Below, in pieces: positions 25,069 through 34,737 of a stretch of DNA of 64,000 bases. Made by a program: the position numbers and the translations under genes. The DNA lies in NCBI RefSeq assembly GCF_000235445.1, contig NZ_JH378832.1, positions 234,582-298,581 of the forward strand, written 5' to 3'. Below the pieces are notes generated by a model. The model saw only the letters and a program-made list of their open reading frames with translations, was not told where the DNA came from and ran no database searches. The stretch comes from Johnsonella ignava ATCC 51276. GTDB lineage: Bacteria; Bacillota; Clostridia; Lachnospirales; Lachnospiraceae. Position 1 is the stretch's first letter. Each line of letters begins with the position of its first letter.

Positions 25069-26031
25069 TCATACATAATTTTTTTTAGAATTATATTTTT
25101 TTATGTCCTTAGGATACATTCCTTTATATTTTTTGAAACAGGTGCTGAATTTGCTATGAGAAGAATAGCCTACGGCTTCCGCTATATCCTGAATTTTAAG
25201 AGAGGAGTTAAGCAGAAGAATTTCCGCCATATTCATTCGCCGTCTTTGAGTATATTCGGTAATTGTACATTGATATTTTTGTCTAAATAATTTTTTAAGC
25301 TTTGTACCGCTCATAGTAGATATTTTTTCTAAAGTTTTTTGTGGAATTGAGGTTGCATAATGATCATCTATATAATTGGCAACAATTTCCAAAGCTTCAT
25401 CATCTGCAATGGATATCGGATTGTTATATTTATTTAAAAATGAGTCTATTGTTATACTCAGCCATTCCTTCGCCTTTGATTCAAAAAAGATTTCAGCGGC
25501 AGGAGAGTGCATCTTACAATGTAGTATATCTTTTGCAATTCTTTCTAAGGGTTTATTTATAATTGTACTGGTATTAAAAAATAAATTTTCATAATTACAA
25601 ACTTTATTTTTGTAAGAGGACAGACATTCTTCTATCATGGATTGTTTAAAATTCATACCTATGCCTAAATATGGAAAGTTTTTATGCAGTATAAACCTAT
25701 AGTTTTTAGATTTTTTTGTATTGAAAACATAGAGTGAGTTTGAAGAAAGATTTTGATAAGGATTAAAACTTTCACCGTTTGCCGTAACTAAATAAGATGA
25801 GTAAAAGGAATAAAAATTATCCAAACCGGAAAAATTTGTATGTATAATCTCTTTTTTTATAAAAACATCATTAATATCAATCGTAAAATTTTTACCCTCA
25901 TAAAACCAGTATATGCCTTCTGCATCATCCGTATTAAAACAAAATGTATGGCCTGCAGAGGAGTATTTTGTTTTATCAGTACATTCATTTGTAGAAAAAA
26001 AGCTTTTAACAAAATTGTAAAAATCGCTCAT
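25069..26031 (-). CDS. AraC family transcriptional regulator
   Basis: 320 residues. The C-terminal ~95 residues form the double helix-turn-helix: LEKISTMSGTKLKKLFRQKY near 240 and LKIQDIAEAVGYSSHSKFS near 285, ending KYKGMYPKDIKKY. The N-terminal ~200 residues resemble ligand-sensing regions of siderophore-responsive AraC regulators (PchR/YbtA-like), but that is weak. It is divergent from the two ABC genes starting at 26277 and probably controls them. Confidence 0.87.
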   Translation of the reverse strand: MSDFYNFVKSFFSTNECTDKTKYSSAGHTFCFNTDDAEGIYWFYEGKNFTIDINDVFIKKEIIHTNFSGLDNFYSFYSSYLVTANGESFNPYQNLSSNSLYVFNTKKSKNYRFILHKNFPYLGIGMNFKQSMIEECLSSYKNKVCNYENLFFNTSTIINKPLERIAKDILHCKMHSPAAEIFFESKAKEWLSITIDSFLNKYNNPISIADDEALEIVANYIDDHYATSIPQKTLEKISTMSGTKLKKLFRQKYQCTITEYTQRRRMNMAEILLLNSSLKIQDIAEAVGYSSHSKFSTCFKKYKGMYPKDIKKYNSKKNYV

Positions 26032-26276
26032 ATATACCTCCGTTTTATATTTTTATCCCGGATAGACATTATTCCGAATAGACATAGTTAGCTGCGTCTA
26101 ATTGATTGAACTCTTTGTTTATTATATAATAATTAAAAGACAAAAACAAGCAAAAAGCTGCCTGATATTAATAATGAGTTAAAGTAAAACTCCTATAATC
26201 AGTCTAAATAGGATAATTATTGAACTTATTGAATTTATTGAGCTTATTGAATTTTAAAAAAAGGAGGAATTATTAA

Positions 26277-28034
26277 TTGAAAAGCAAGAAAAAATCAATA
26301 CTGAAAAGACTACTGCCTTATGGCGGTAAAAAAAGTGTTTTGCTTTATATCGCCATGATTATGTCTGCTGTTTCAGGTATTATGGTTTTGATGCCTATGA
26401 TTTTTATTCACAGGATTGTAAAAAATTTAATTTTAAATGAAATAGTGGATTCTGCCTATGTAAGAGAAAATTCCATTTATGCAGCGACATTTGCGGGACT
26501 GGGTTTGTTTATATACATTATAGGTCTTATATTATCCCATGTTTTCGCATTTGAAGTGGAAGATAATATTATTAAGACTTCGGTGAAAAAACTGATAAAT
26601 AAACCATTAGGATATTTTGATAATAAAGAAAGCGGAAAAATCAGAAATATAATTGTATCCGGAGCTTCTGAAACTCATTCTTTTTTAGCACATCAACTCC
26701 CTGATATGGCGATGACAATTATATCTCCCATAGTTCTGCTTGTGTTTTTCTTTATTTTTAACTGGAAATTGGGACTTGCAAGTATGGTACCGATGATTAT
26801 CGGTATGATATTAATGTCGGCAATGATGACACCTGAAGCGGGAAAGATGAAAGATGAGTATTATGCAGAACTTTCCGAACTGTCTTCTCAGACTGTGGAA
26901 TATGTCAGGGGAATTCCCGTGGTAAAAACATTTGCACAAAGTGTTGAAAGTTTTGATAAGTTATATTCATTAATTATAAAAATAAAGGATGATGTGCTTA
27001 AGCTTACTATGAGTTATATGAATAAAATGTCATGGTTTGAAACTGTTTCCACATCTACGGCATTTTTCCTGGTACCTGTGGCTTTATTGTTAATAAAATT
27101 TAACGGCAACTTGTCTAATGTGGTCGCAAATTCTGTTATTTATTTTCTGATAGGACCCACATTTGCCGTTTTTATTATGAGAACGGCAACGATTACACAA
27201 TTTAGCTATTTTGCAGAACTTTCTCTGAATAAAATTGAAAATATACTTGATTCTGATGATTTTATTTATGGAGATAAAACAAGCTCTGATGTTGGAATCG
27301 AATTTAAAAATGTAAGCTTTTCTTATGGCGGCGAAAATGTCCTGGATAATATTTCTTTTAAGGTAAATAAGGGCGAGAGAGTTGCTTTAGTAGGCATGTC
27401 CGGCAGTGGTAAAACTACTGTGGCAAGGCTTGCCGCCAGATTTTATGATATTAAATCAGGTGTGATTTTTATTGGCGGAATTAATATAAAAGATTTTGAA
27501 AAAGACGCTTTAATGAAAAAAATTGCTTTTGTTTTTCAAAATTCCAAACTATTTAAAATGAGTTTACGGGATAATCTCCTGATTGGAAAACCTGATGCAA
27601 CGGATGAGGAGATAGACAGTGCTTTGATTAATTCAGGCTGTAAAGAAATAATTAAAGGCTTAGAAAATGGACTTGATACTGTTTACGGAACAAGAGGCAC
27701 ATATTTTTCAGGCGGAGAAACTCAAAGACTTTCTATAGCAAGAGCCTTTCTCAAGAATGCGGATATTATAATTTTAGATGAAGCTACAGCTTTTGCGGAC
27801 CCTGAAAACGAACACATAATTCAGGAGTCTTTTAAGAAGTTGTCAAAGAATAAGACAACACTGATGATTGCACACAAACTATCTACTGTAATAGATGCGG
27901 ACAGGATACTTGTTATGGAAAAAGGTAAAATTGTAGAAGAAGGTAAACATTCAGATTTGATAGCCATAAACGGGTATTATAAAAAGCTTTGGGATGAATA
28001 CCAAAAATCTGTAAATTGGAAGATAGGAGGTTAA
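26277..28034 (+). CDS. ABC transporter, fused membrane and ATP-binding domains (subunit 1 of a heterodimer)
   Basis: 585 residues from a TTG start with GGAGG nine bases upstream. Six-helix exporter-fold membrane domain (about 15-310), then ATPase with Walker A VGMSGSGKTT near 377, Q-loop VFQNS, signature FSGGETQRLSIARAF near 480 and Walker B IIILDEATAFADPE. The signature begins FSGGE rather than LSGGE. It is the first of two adjacent genes and probably pairs with the next. Similar AraC-linked pairs (YbtPQ-like) import metal-siderophores despite an exporter fold; here the substrate is unknown. Confidence 0.88.
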   Translation: MKSKKKSILKRLLPYGGKKSVLLYIAMIMSAVSGIMVLMPMIFIHRIVKNLILNEIVDSAYVRENSIYAATFAGLGLFIYIIGLILSHVFAFEVEDNIIKTSVKKLINKPLGYFDNKESGKIRNIIVSGASETHSFLAHQLPDMAMTIISPIVLLVFFFIFNWKLGLASMVPMIIGMILMSAMMTPEAGKMKDEYYAELSELSSQTVEYVRGIPVVKTFAQSVESFDKLYSLIIKIKDDVLKLTMSYMNKMSWFETVSTSTAFFLVPVALLLIKFNGNLSNVVANSVIYFLIGPTFAVFIMRTATITQFSYFAELSLNKIENILDSDDFIYGDKTSSDVGIEFKNVSFSYGGENVLDNISFKVNKGERVALVGMSGSGKTTVARLAARFYDIKSGVIFIGGINIKDFEKDALMKKIAFVFQNSKLFKMSLRDNLLIGKPDATDEEIDSALINSGCKEIIKGLENGLDTVYGTRGTYFSGGETQRLSIARAFLKNADIIILDEATAFADPENEHIIQESFKKLSKNKTTLMIAHKLSTVIDADRILVMEKGKIVEEGKHSDLIAINGYYKKLWDEYQKSVNWKIGG

Positions 28035-28037
28035 GAT

Positions 28038-29762
28038 ATGATTTCTTATTTTATGAAACGATATGCTATGTCGGAAAAAGGCGCAATTAATTTAAAAAAA
28101 GCAATCTTTTCACATATCTTTGTCAATTTAACGAAATTATTTGCACCAATGATTGCCTTTATGTTTTTGTTCCAGTATATAGGCATTTTAAAGGGTATTG
28201 AAAGTTATAATTTCACTCCGCTCCATTATGTTATATTAATCATAGTAATGATGATAGTAATGTTTTTAGTTGCAAGATGGGATTATGTAAGACTATACAC
28301 CAATGTGTATAACGAGAGTGCAAATTCAAGAATTGATTTGGCGGAAAGATTAAAGAAATTACCTCTTTCTTATTTTGGAAAAAGAGATTTAACAGATCTT
28401 GCGGAAACTATGATGAATGACATGACCTTATATGAAACTATATTTTCACATGCCGTTCCTCAAATATATGCAACCACTGTTTCCACAAGTGTCATTGCTT
28501 TAATGCTTATTATTTATAACCCGAAATTGGCTTTTGCAGCATTGTGGGTGATTCCGGTTTCACTTCTAATAATATTTTTATCAAAGAAAAGTCAGAAAAA
28601 AATAGTACAAAGCTGGATAGATGATAATCGCAAGGTGTTTGATGATTTGCAGGAAAAGATTGAGCAGATAGAACAAATAAAATCTTACAATTTAGAAGAA
28701 CGAATGCTGAATGATTTCTTCACAAAATTAAATATGTCTACAAAACAGAAAACAAAGGGCGAAGCTGCTGCAGGAATATTTACAGGAATAGCCACTGCAG
28801 TTTTAAAACTTGGCATTATAAGCGTTGCCGTTATCGGTGTAAACATGCTTATGGCAGGTGAGATAAGTGTACTGGTTTATATAACGTTTTTAATGCTGAC
28901 AACGAGTATTTATCTCCCTATAGAGGGAATAATTACTTTTATGTCTATGATAATTATGCTTGATGCTGTGGTTGGAAGAATAAAAGAAATAAAAACTATG
29001 CCGATTCAGGAAGGCAAAAAACATATGGAAATTAAAAATTATGATATTGAATTTAAAGATGTTTATTTTGGATATGATAATTATTCCGTAATAAATGGTG
29101 TGAGTTTTATCGCAAAGCAAGGTGAGATCACAGCCTTAATCGGTTCAAGCGGAAGCGGAAAAACAACGCTTACCAAACTTGCCGCAAGATTTTGGGATAT
29201 AGACAGAGGGAAGATTTTAATAGGCACGGAAGATATAAGTAAGGTTGAGCCGGAAACTTTACTTAAAAATTTCTCCATAGTATTTCAAGATGTTATCCTA
29301 TTTAATTCAAGCATAAAGGATAACATTAAAATCGGCAAAAAGGATGCTACAGATGATGAAATAGTAAGGGCGGCTAAAATAGCAAGATGTTATGATTTTA
29401 TAAATAAAATGCCTGAAGGAATCGATACGATAATAGGAGAAAACGGACAAAGACTTTCCGGCGGAGAAAGGCAAAGAATATCAATAGCAAGGGCTGTTCT
29501 TAAAGATGCACCGATTATACTGCTTGATGAAGCTACCGCATCTCTTGATGTTGAAAATGAAAGCCTTATTCAGGAAGCTTTGTCTGAACTTATAAAAGAA
29601 AAAACAGTTATAGTTATTGCTCACAGGCTCAGAACAATAAGAAATGCAAATAAAATTGTTTTATTAAATGCCGGAAAAATAGAGGCAATAGGTACAGACA
29701 GCGAACTTTGTAAAAGCTCAGAATTTTATAGGGCAATGCTTGAAATATCAAATATTCGGTAA
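28038..29762 (+). CDS. ABC transporter, fused membrane and ATP-binding domains (subunit 2 of a heterodimer)
   Basis: 574 residues, starting 3 bp after the previous stop. Membrane domain about 20-310; ATPase with Walker A IGSSGSGKTT near 370, signature LSGGERQRISIARAV near 475 and Walker B IILLDEATASLDVE. All catalytic motifs are canonical. It should form a heterodimer with the 26277 product. A very strong terminator directly follows. Confidence 0.9.
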   Translation: MISYFMKRYAMSEKGAINLKKAIFSHIFVNLTKLFAPMIAFMFLFQYIGILKGIESYNFTPLHYVILIIVMMIVMFLVARWDYVRLYTNVYNESANSRIDLAERLKKLPLSYFGKRDLTDLAETMMNDMTLYETIFSHAVPQIYATTVSTSVIALMLIIYNPKLAFAALWVIPVSLLIIFLSKKSQKKIVQSWIDDNRKVFDDLQEKIEQIEQIKSYNLEERMLNDFFTKLNMSTKQKTKGEAAAGIFTGIATAVLKLGIISVAVIGVNMLMAGEISVLVYITFLMLTTSIYLPIEGIITFMSMIIMLDAVVGRIKEIKTMPIQEGKKHMEIKNYDIEFKDVYFGYDNYSVINGVSFIAKQGEITALIGSSGSGKTTLTKLAARFWDIDRGKILIGTEDISKVEPETLLKNFSIVFQDVILFNSSIKDNIKIGKKDATDDEIVRAAKIARCYDFINKMPEGIDTIIGENGQRLSGGERQRISIARAVLKDAPIILLDEATASLDVENESLIQEALSELIKEKTVIVIAHRLRTIRNANKIVLLNAGKIEAIGTDSELCKSSEFYRAMLEISNIR

Positions 29763-29785
29763 GAACTGAGGCAAACAGCGGATGC

Positions 29786-29838
29786 CGGCATTTTCTCGGA
29801 TAACTTACGTATAATCCGAGAAAATGCCGGTTCTTTTT
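29786..29838 (+). terminator. Strong rho-independent terminator after the ABC pair
   Basis: A perfect 17-bp stem (29786-29802 with 29815-29831, CCGGCATTTTCTCGGAT and its complement) is followed by TTCTTTTTTC. Confidence 0.9.
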
Positions 29839-29891
29839 TCCTTAAAAGATATAAAAGATAAACCATACTCCAATCGGATCAAGGACTATAA

Positions 29892-30614
29892 TTATATTTT
29901 ATCACAACATCTTTGTGCTTCATAAGTATGTGCTATAACTGTTTGTAAATATTTTGCCGCCTGTACAGTATTGTTAAATTCAAGTTCTCTATAATCAATT
30001 ATTTCCCCCAAATTTATACTTACATTAGCCGAGCGTAATTTATGTTCACGCTCATAACACGCTTCTGAATTATAAAATGTAACAGGAACAATACGAGCCG
30101 CTGTCTTGGCGACTAATTTAAAACTGCCCGGTTTAAAATCCCTGACTTTTTCCTCCTTAGTTCTTCCTCCCTCGGGAAAAATTACAATCGAATATCCGTT
30201 TTCCAGCCTTTCAATGCCTTTATTAATTACTTCTATTGATTTTTTAATATCACCTCGCTCTAAAAACAAACATCCGACATCCACAAACCATTTTCCTATA
30301 AACGGAAATTTTTTAATCTCACTTTTTCCTATAAATATAAATGGTCGCTCCATTATCGCTATCATTATCAAACTGTCAAAGTTGCTTCTATGATTTCCGA
30401 TATAAACAACCGGTTCATCGTACATTGTACATCCCTGAACTTCTATCTTTACACCTAATATTTTTAACATTTTTCTTATAATCTTCTGTAAGCTGTAAAA
30501 ATTTGCATCATGCTCATCTTTCTTATTCTTATATCTTATATGATTCATCAATCTTTTAGGATATGAATATAACATAGCTAAAAGAAAATACAATAATGTA
30601 ACGATAATTCTCAT
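29892..30614 (-). CDS. plsC: 1-acyl-sn-glycerol-3-phosphate acyltransferase (PlsC family)
   Basis: 240 residues with one N-terminal hydrophobic segment. The acyltransferase motif I NHRSNFDSL (H-x4-D) lies near residue 73, and motif III IFPEGGRTKEEK near 145. The enzyme adds the second acyl chain in phosphatidic acid synthesis at the membrane. It stands alone, convergent with the ABC pair. Confidence 0.9.
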   Translation of the reverse strand: MRIIVTLLYFLLAMLYSYPKRLMNHIRYKNKKDEHDANFYSLQKIIRKMLKILGVKIEVQGCTMYDEPVVYIGNHRSNFDSLIMIAIMERPFIFIGKSEIKKFPFIGKWFVDVGCLFLERGDIKKSIEVINKGIERLENGYSIVIFPEGGRTKEEKVRDFKPGSFKLVAKTAARIVPVTFYNSEACYEREHKLRSANVSINLGEIIDYRELEFNNTVQAAKYLQTVIAHTYEAQRCCDKI

Positions 30615-30799
30615 ATCATCTTTTCCTTTTTATATCAACTTCCCATTAGCTCCATAACTTTTCTTGCTATTAATATTTTAAATATCATAATATATTCTAA
30701 AATATTTTAATATTAAACTTACAAAATACAATTTTTATATTTTATTTCTCTTATTATAAATTTTATGAAACAAATTTAAAAAAGCTGTATCAAAATATA

Positions 30800-31306
30800 C
30801 TATACCTGATTGTTCCAATCAAGCCTATGCAGATCGCCCTTTGTAGCCATATTTTTAAAATTATTCTGTCTTAAAGCCTCGTAAAGTATTATTGAAACCG
30901 AGTTTGAAAGATTTAGGCTGCGTATATCGCCCCACATAGGTATGCGTATACATCCCTGTCGGTTTTGCACCAGCATCTCTTCAGGAATACCTGCACTCTC
31001 CTTCCCGAACATTATATAATCATCCGGATTAAATTTCACATCACAATAAATCTTTTGAGCTTTTGTAGTTGCCATGTATATACACTTTAATGCAGCCGGA
31101 TTTTTCTCATAAAAATCAGCTGTATCCGTATATCGCCTTACATCAAGCTTATCCCAATAATCAAGTCCTGAACGCTTAATCGCTTTTTCATTCAGCCTGA
31201 ATCCCAAAGGTTCTATAAGATGCAGCACTGCACCCACAGCTGCACAGGTTCTGCCTATATTGCCGGTATTTGACGGTATCTCAGGCTCAAGAAGCACTAT
31301 GTTCAT
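30800..31306 (-). CDS. trmL: tRNA (cytidine/uridine(34)-2'-O)-methyltransferase TrmL
   Basis: 168 residues with the SPOUT knot signatures: LLEPEIPSNTGNIGRTCAA near residue 5, FGKESAGIPEEM near 97 and IPMWGDIRSLNLSNSVSIIL near 121. The family 2'-O-methylates the wobble base of leucine tRNAs. Length and motifs are typical. Followed upstream by the AIR-synthase-like gene on the same strand. Confidence 0.94.
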   Translation of the reverse strand: MNIVLLEPEIPSNTGNIGRTCAAVGAVLHLIEPLGFRLNEKAIKRSGLDYWDKLDVRRYTDTADFYEKNPAALKCIYMATTKAQKIYCDVKFNPDDYIMFGKESAGIPEEMLVQNRQGCIRIPMWGDIRSLNLSNSVSIILYEALRQNNFKNMATKGDLHRLDWNNQV

Positions 31307-31370
31307 TTAAAACTTTCTCCTGATATAATAAAATAATATAGTCGGTTCCAAAATAAAAACGCTGTATATT

Positions 31371-31970
31371 TTAAAAATCTCCTTTGATTTTTTCAATATC
31401 CGCTCCGAGTTTATATATCTCATCCTTTGCAGGACGGTTAATATATTCGATATTTTCCTTATCAACTATAAGCTTTTCCCTGTCTGTACAGAGTATTCCA
31501 ATCTTTGCAGTGCAGATACCCGCAGACTCCAGGCTGTCAATTATACTGTAAGAATCCTTGCAAAATATTATATATGAGCTGCTTAGAAGTCTGTACGGAT
31601 TTAATTTATAATATTCGCAGATTTCAACTGTAAGTTGGGTTATAGGTATGGCTTTAAGCCTTATCCTCATACCGCAGTCATTATCACAGGCATATTTAAA
31701 AAGTGCACCGAGTATGCCGCCTTCATCCGCCTTTATTATATCAGCACTTTTCAAACAGCTTCCACATGCCTTTATTATAATATCCTCAGAAAGTTTTTCA
31801 TAAATATCCGCCCGACTTTTGTATAAGCTAAGACAGGAGCTGTTAAATTTCTTTAACAGCTCCTCCTTTTTAATCTTTAATATTAAGTCTGTCCCTTTTT
31901 CACCTGCACAGCCTGCAACTACTATATCTCCTGTATATAGATACTGCTTATCCTCCGATTTTTCATTCAT
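31371..31970 (-). CDS. AIR synthase-related (HypE/PurM C-terminal-like) protein
   Basis: 199 residues. It begins in a stretch YTGDIVVAGCAGEKGTDLIL and continues with DEGGILGALFKYACD near 103, then IPITQLTVEICEYYKLNPYR near 125 and LESAGICTAKIGIL near 165. These match the C-terminal half of the PurM/HypE ATP-dependent family, where GxxGAL, ICEYF-NPY-LLSSG and the late AG-x-IG motif are typical. The N-terminal ATP-binding half is absent or reduced. No hydrogenase maturation genes are nearby. The reaction is unknown. It directly precedes trmL and follows the VanW gene with a 2-bp gap. Confidence 0.7.
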   Translation of the reverse strand: MNEKSEDKQYLYTGDIVVAGCAGEKGTDLILKIKKEELLKKFNSSCLSLYKSRADIYEKLSEDIIIKACGSCLKSADIIKADEGGILGALFKYACDNDCGMRIRLKAIPITQLTVEICEYYKLNPYRLLSSSYIIFCKDSYSIIDSLESAGICTAKIGILCTDREKLIVDKENIEYINRPAKDEIYKLGADIEKIKGDF

Positions 31971-31972
31971 TA

Positions 31973-33523
31973 TTACTCTCCCGGTCCTATAGGTTCAACT
32001 ACCGGAGCAGGGGTTACCGCTTCAGTTGTTGAGCTTCCCGGTCCTTTTGTTGTTTCCTTAGGTGATTCATTGCCCTTTGTAGGAGATGTACTTGAAGATC
32101 CCGGATTCGAAGGATTCGGATCGGTATTTTCTGATGAAGAAACATCTGAACCCTGTGCTGATGATGAAGCAGCAGCTTTACCTGCTCCCGTACCTCTTCT
32201 GTAAACGGAATTTGAAACCATATATGTATCAGTTGATATAAGAGTCTTTTCAACCTGTGCACCATTTACCGTTACTACCTTCCAAAGCCTTGAGGTCCTT
32301 CCGTTATGCCCTGCAGACTCCTTTACCTGTGAGCCGGCAGGAAGACTCGGATCATCCTTATAGGTAACTCCTGCCGGAGTATTTGAAAGCACCTCTGAAA
32401 CATATTCAACCTTGCGGTCTGCCGATCTGGTTTCCTTGCCCCATATAGTAAATGTCAGTTTTCCGCCATTGGTATAGCTCTCAACATATATAGGCGTATC
32501 CTTGTTATTTACAATCTTTATATCTTTGTAGGTTCCCGCTATCGCCGCATCTGCACTTGCAGGGCAATAACTTACCGTCATTGAATGGTTTTTTCTCTCC
32601 TTAATGCCTATCTCCGCACGAAGCGAAGCGTTATAAAGAGTGGTTGCTATCTGGCATGCACCTCCGCCCACACTGTCAACAACCTGTCCGTTTTCATAGG
32701 CATGAGCTATCTGGTATCCGTTTTCAGCAGTAAAGGGCTTCATATTTTCATAGCCTGAAAGTACTTCTCCGGGCATAAGCAGATGCCCGTTAAGTTTATT
32801 TGAACCTACTCTTATATTATTTGCCCTTGCCGCCGATGAACTGGAAAAATCAGTTGTATAGGTACCAAGTACATCTTTTATCGCTTCAAGATCTGAACGC
32901 TTTATCTTTGCCTTGTCAACCTCAGTATCGGCTGTGATATTTACCTGTGAACCGTCCTGTACCGACTTAAGTGCTTCATCAAGCTTAAGCTTCGTAGAGT
33001 CCTTATCTATCTTTACACCGTCTGATTCGTCCTTTATTTTAAACTGCCCATTTTCCCTGGTAATTGAGGCGTTTGAAACTTTTGAAGCAAACATATCAAA
33101 ATTCTTATCCATAAATTCATCAAATTTTGTCCTGTCCGTTTCAATCTTACAATCTATATTAACAGGATTTTGCTGCAAATCCGCCTGTTTCATATAACGA
33201 TTTACGATATTGCCGGCAGTATAATCATTTACCGCCTGTTTTGCCATATCCACTTCCTTCCACTCAACTCCGAGGTCCTTTGCGGTAGTTGAAGCCTTAT
33301 GACCGTTCACCTCAATCTCTATTGTCCGGTTTTCTATACTGTCGGCATAAGCCGCAATCTTTTCATCAGCCTCCTGAGGAGTCAGACCTTCAATTTGGAC
33401 ATTTCCCACGTTTAAACCTGAAGGCACTGTCGCCGCATATGAATTATCTATATTAATAAAAAGTCCTATACCAGCCAAAGCTGCTATTAAAGCACTCTTA
33501 GTCATTAAGGGACTCAATCTCAT
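31973..33523 (-). CDS. VanW family secreted protein with peptidoglycan-binding and G5 domains
   Basis: 516 residues. Signal peptide (1-30, ending NSYA-AT), PG_binding_4-like region (about 40-160, with VGNVQIEGLTPQEADEKI), VanW domain (about 225-350, with LLMPGEVLSGYENMKPFT and GGGACQIATTLYNASLRA), G5 domain (about 365-435) and a Ser/Thr/Pro-rich tail. VanW proteins bind or remodel the cell wall; the name derives from vanB-type clusters but this context gives no sign of glycopeptide resistance. Preceded by an AAGGAGG site. Confidence 0.9.
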   Translation of the reverse strand: MRLSPLMTKSALIAALAGIGLFINIDNSYAATVPSGLNVGNVQIEGLTPQEADEKIAAYADSIENRTIEIEVNGHKASTTAKDLGVEWKEVDMAKQAVNDYTAGNIVNRYMKQADLQQNPVNIDCKIETDRTKFDEFMDKNFDMFASKVSNASITRENGQFKIKDESDGVKIDKDSTKLKLDEALKSVQDGSQVNITADTEVDKAKIKRSDLEAIKDVLGTYTTDFSSSSAARANNIRVGSNKLNGHLLMPGEVLSGYENMKPFTAENGYQIAHAYENGQVVDSVGGGACQIATTLYNASLRAEIGIKERKNHSMTVSYCPASADAAIAGTYKDIKIVNNKDTPIYVESYTNGGKLTFTIWGKETRSADRKVEYVSEVLSNTPAGVTYKDDPSLPAGSQVKESAGHNGRTSRLWKVVTVNGAQVEKTLISTDTYMVSNSVYRRGTGAGKAAASSSAQGSDVSSSENTDPNPSNPGSSSTSPTKGNESPKETTKGPGSSTTEAVTPAPVVEPIGPGE

Positions 33524-33607
33524 GACCTTAGTTTTCCTCCTTGAAAATATTCAACATTTATTTCTTTATAAAAATTTGCCCTTTATATGTATTCAGGCAC
33601 CACTATA

Positions 33608-33712
33608 TTAAAAATATGCAGTCCACAATCCTGCAAGCATTGGAAGTATCATTGCAATAACAATTATAATTACAATAATCGTGGATATTAATTGATTTCT
33701 CTTCTTTTTCAT
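33608..33712 (-). CDS. Small single-helix membrane protein (34 residues)
   Basis: The frame from the ATG at 33712 to TAA at 33608 has a GTGAGG site five bases upstream. The product starts MKKKRNQLISTIIVIIIVIA and ends LAGLWTAYF: a basic head and one membrane helix. It resembles the short DUF4044/Prli42-type peptides of Firmicutes in layout, though I cannot confirm homology. It lies about 85 bp upstream of the VanW gene on the same strand. Confidence 0.55.
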   Translation of the reverse strand: MKKKRNQLISTIIVIIIVIAMILPMLAGLWTAYF

Positions 33713-34038
33713 CTGTCCTCACCTGCCGTCTTAATCAGCCAGCTTTAAATATTTACAAATTTACACACCTGTTTTGTATCTGCAGCAAATCTTCCATATC
33801 ATGTAAACCGGATTGTATGTAGACATCTCTCCCAGATACTGACAGTTATTTTAAGATAGTTCAAAAAATTACGCAAGTGTTCTTTTTGTGTCCTGGCAGT
33901 TTTTTAGTGTTTTTTATCTTAATATTCAATAACTTTTCCATGAAGATACATAATATAAATATAAATTTTAAAGCTGTAATTTTTATTAAAATACCATTAT
34001 AACGGGAAATTATAAACTCATTTTTCCTATATTTATAT
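33713..34038. other. Gene-free intergenic region upstream of the small membrane protein
   Basis: AT-rich, no open frame. It should contain the promoter of the small protein and VanW gene, but no box stands out. Confidence 0.35.
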
Positions 34039-34728
34039 TTATGTAGCCTGAATTGAGTTGCCGTTTTTCATTATACCTGTCGGACAGTCCTTATTTAAAA
34101 AACACTCACCGCATTTTTCACGCCTTGCAATACATATAGTTCTTCCAAGCGTTATTATATCAATATTCCATAGTATCCAATGATCCTTCGGAAGTATTTC
34201 CATAAGGTCATTTTCAACCTTAACCGGATCTTCATTTACGGTAAGCCCCAGCTTGGCACTTATCCTTTTTACATGCGTATCAACCACTATACTTGGAATA
34301 TCATAAATATTTCCCCTTATAACATTGGCAGTCTTTCTCCCTACTCCTGCCAGACTTACAAGTGCGTCTATATCGGAAGGAACCTTTCCGTCATATACTT
34401 CGAGCAATCTTTTGGCACAAAGTATCAGATTTTTTGCCTTTGCTCTATAAAGTCCTATTGAATTGATATCTCTTTCCATTTCTTTTATATCCGCACATGC
34501 AAAGTCATTTAAAGTCTTATATTTTACAAACAAATCATTTGTTACTATATTAACTCTTTCATCAGTGCATTGTGCACTTAATATTACTGCAAATAACAGC
34601 TGCCAGTCATATCGGTAGTTCAAAAAACATCTTTTTTGTGTACCGTACTTATTATCAAGCTTTTCAAGTATTCTGGCAACCCTTTCATGTTTCGCTTTTT
34701 TAGTTTCTTTAAATGTACCTTTTTTCAT
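34039..34728 (-). CDS. nth: Endonuclease III
   Basis: 229 residues. The helix-hairpin-helix VSLAGVGRKTANVI near 120 carries the catalytic lysine, VVDTHVKRIS near 145 the catalytic aspartate, and the [4Fe-4S] cluster ligands appear as CIARREKCGECFLNKDC near 198. It removes oxidised pyrimidines and nicks abasic sites in base excision repair. Starts with a basic ~15-residue extension. Confidence 0.96.
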   Translation of the reverse strand: MKKGTFKETKKAKHERVARILEKLDNKYGTQKRCFLNYRYDWQLLFAVILSAQCTDERVNIVTNDLFVKYKTLNDFACADIKEMERDINSIGLYRAKAKNLILCAKRLLEVYDGKVPSDIDALVSLAGVGRKTANVIRGNIYDIPSIVVDTHVKRISAKLGLTVNEDPVKVENDLMEILPKDHWILWNIDIITLGRTICIARREKCGECFLNKDCPTGIMKNGNSIQAT

Positions 34729-34737
34729 ATAATCAGC

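Noticed and set aside
30671..30717. AT-rich palindrome upstream of plsC
   Set aside because: Built almost entirely of A and T (TTAATATTTTA-type words); expected by chance in this composition and without a T-run context.
31973..33523. Vancomycin resistance gene
   Set aside because: VanW alone does not confer resistance and no vanHAX or vanRS genes are present; it is a common wall protein.
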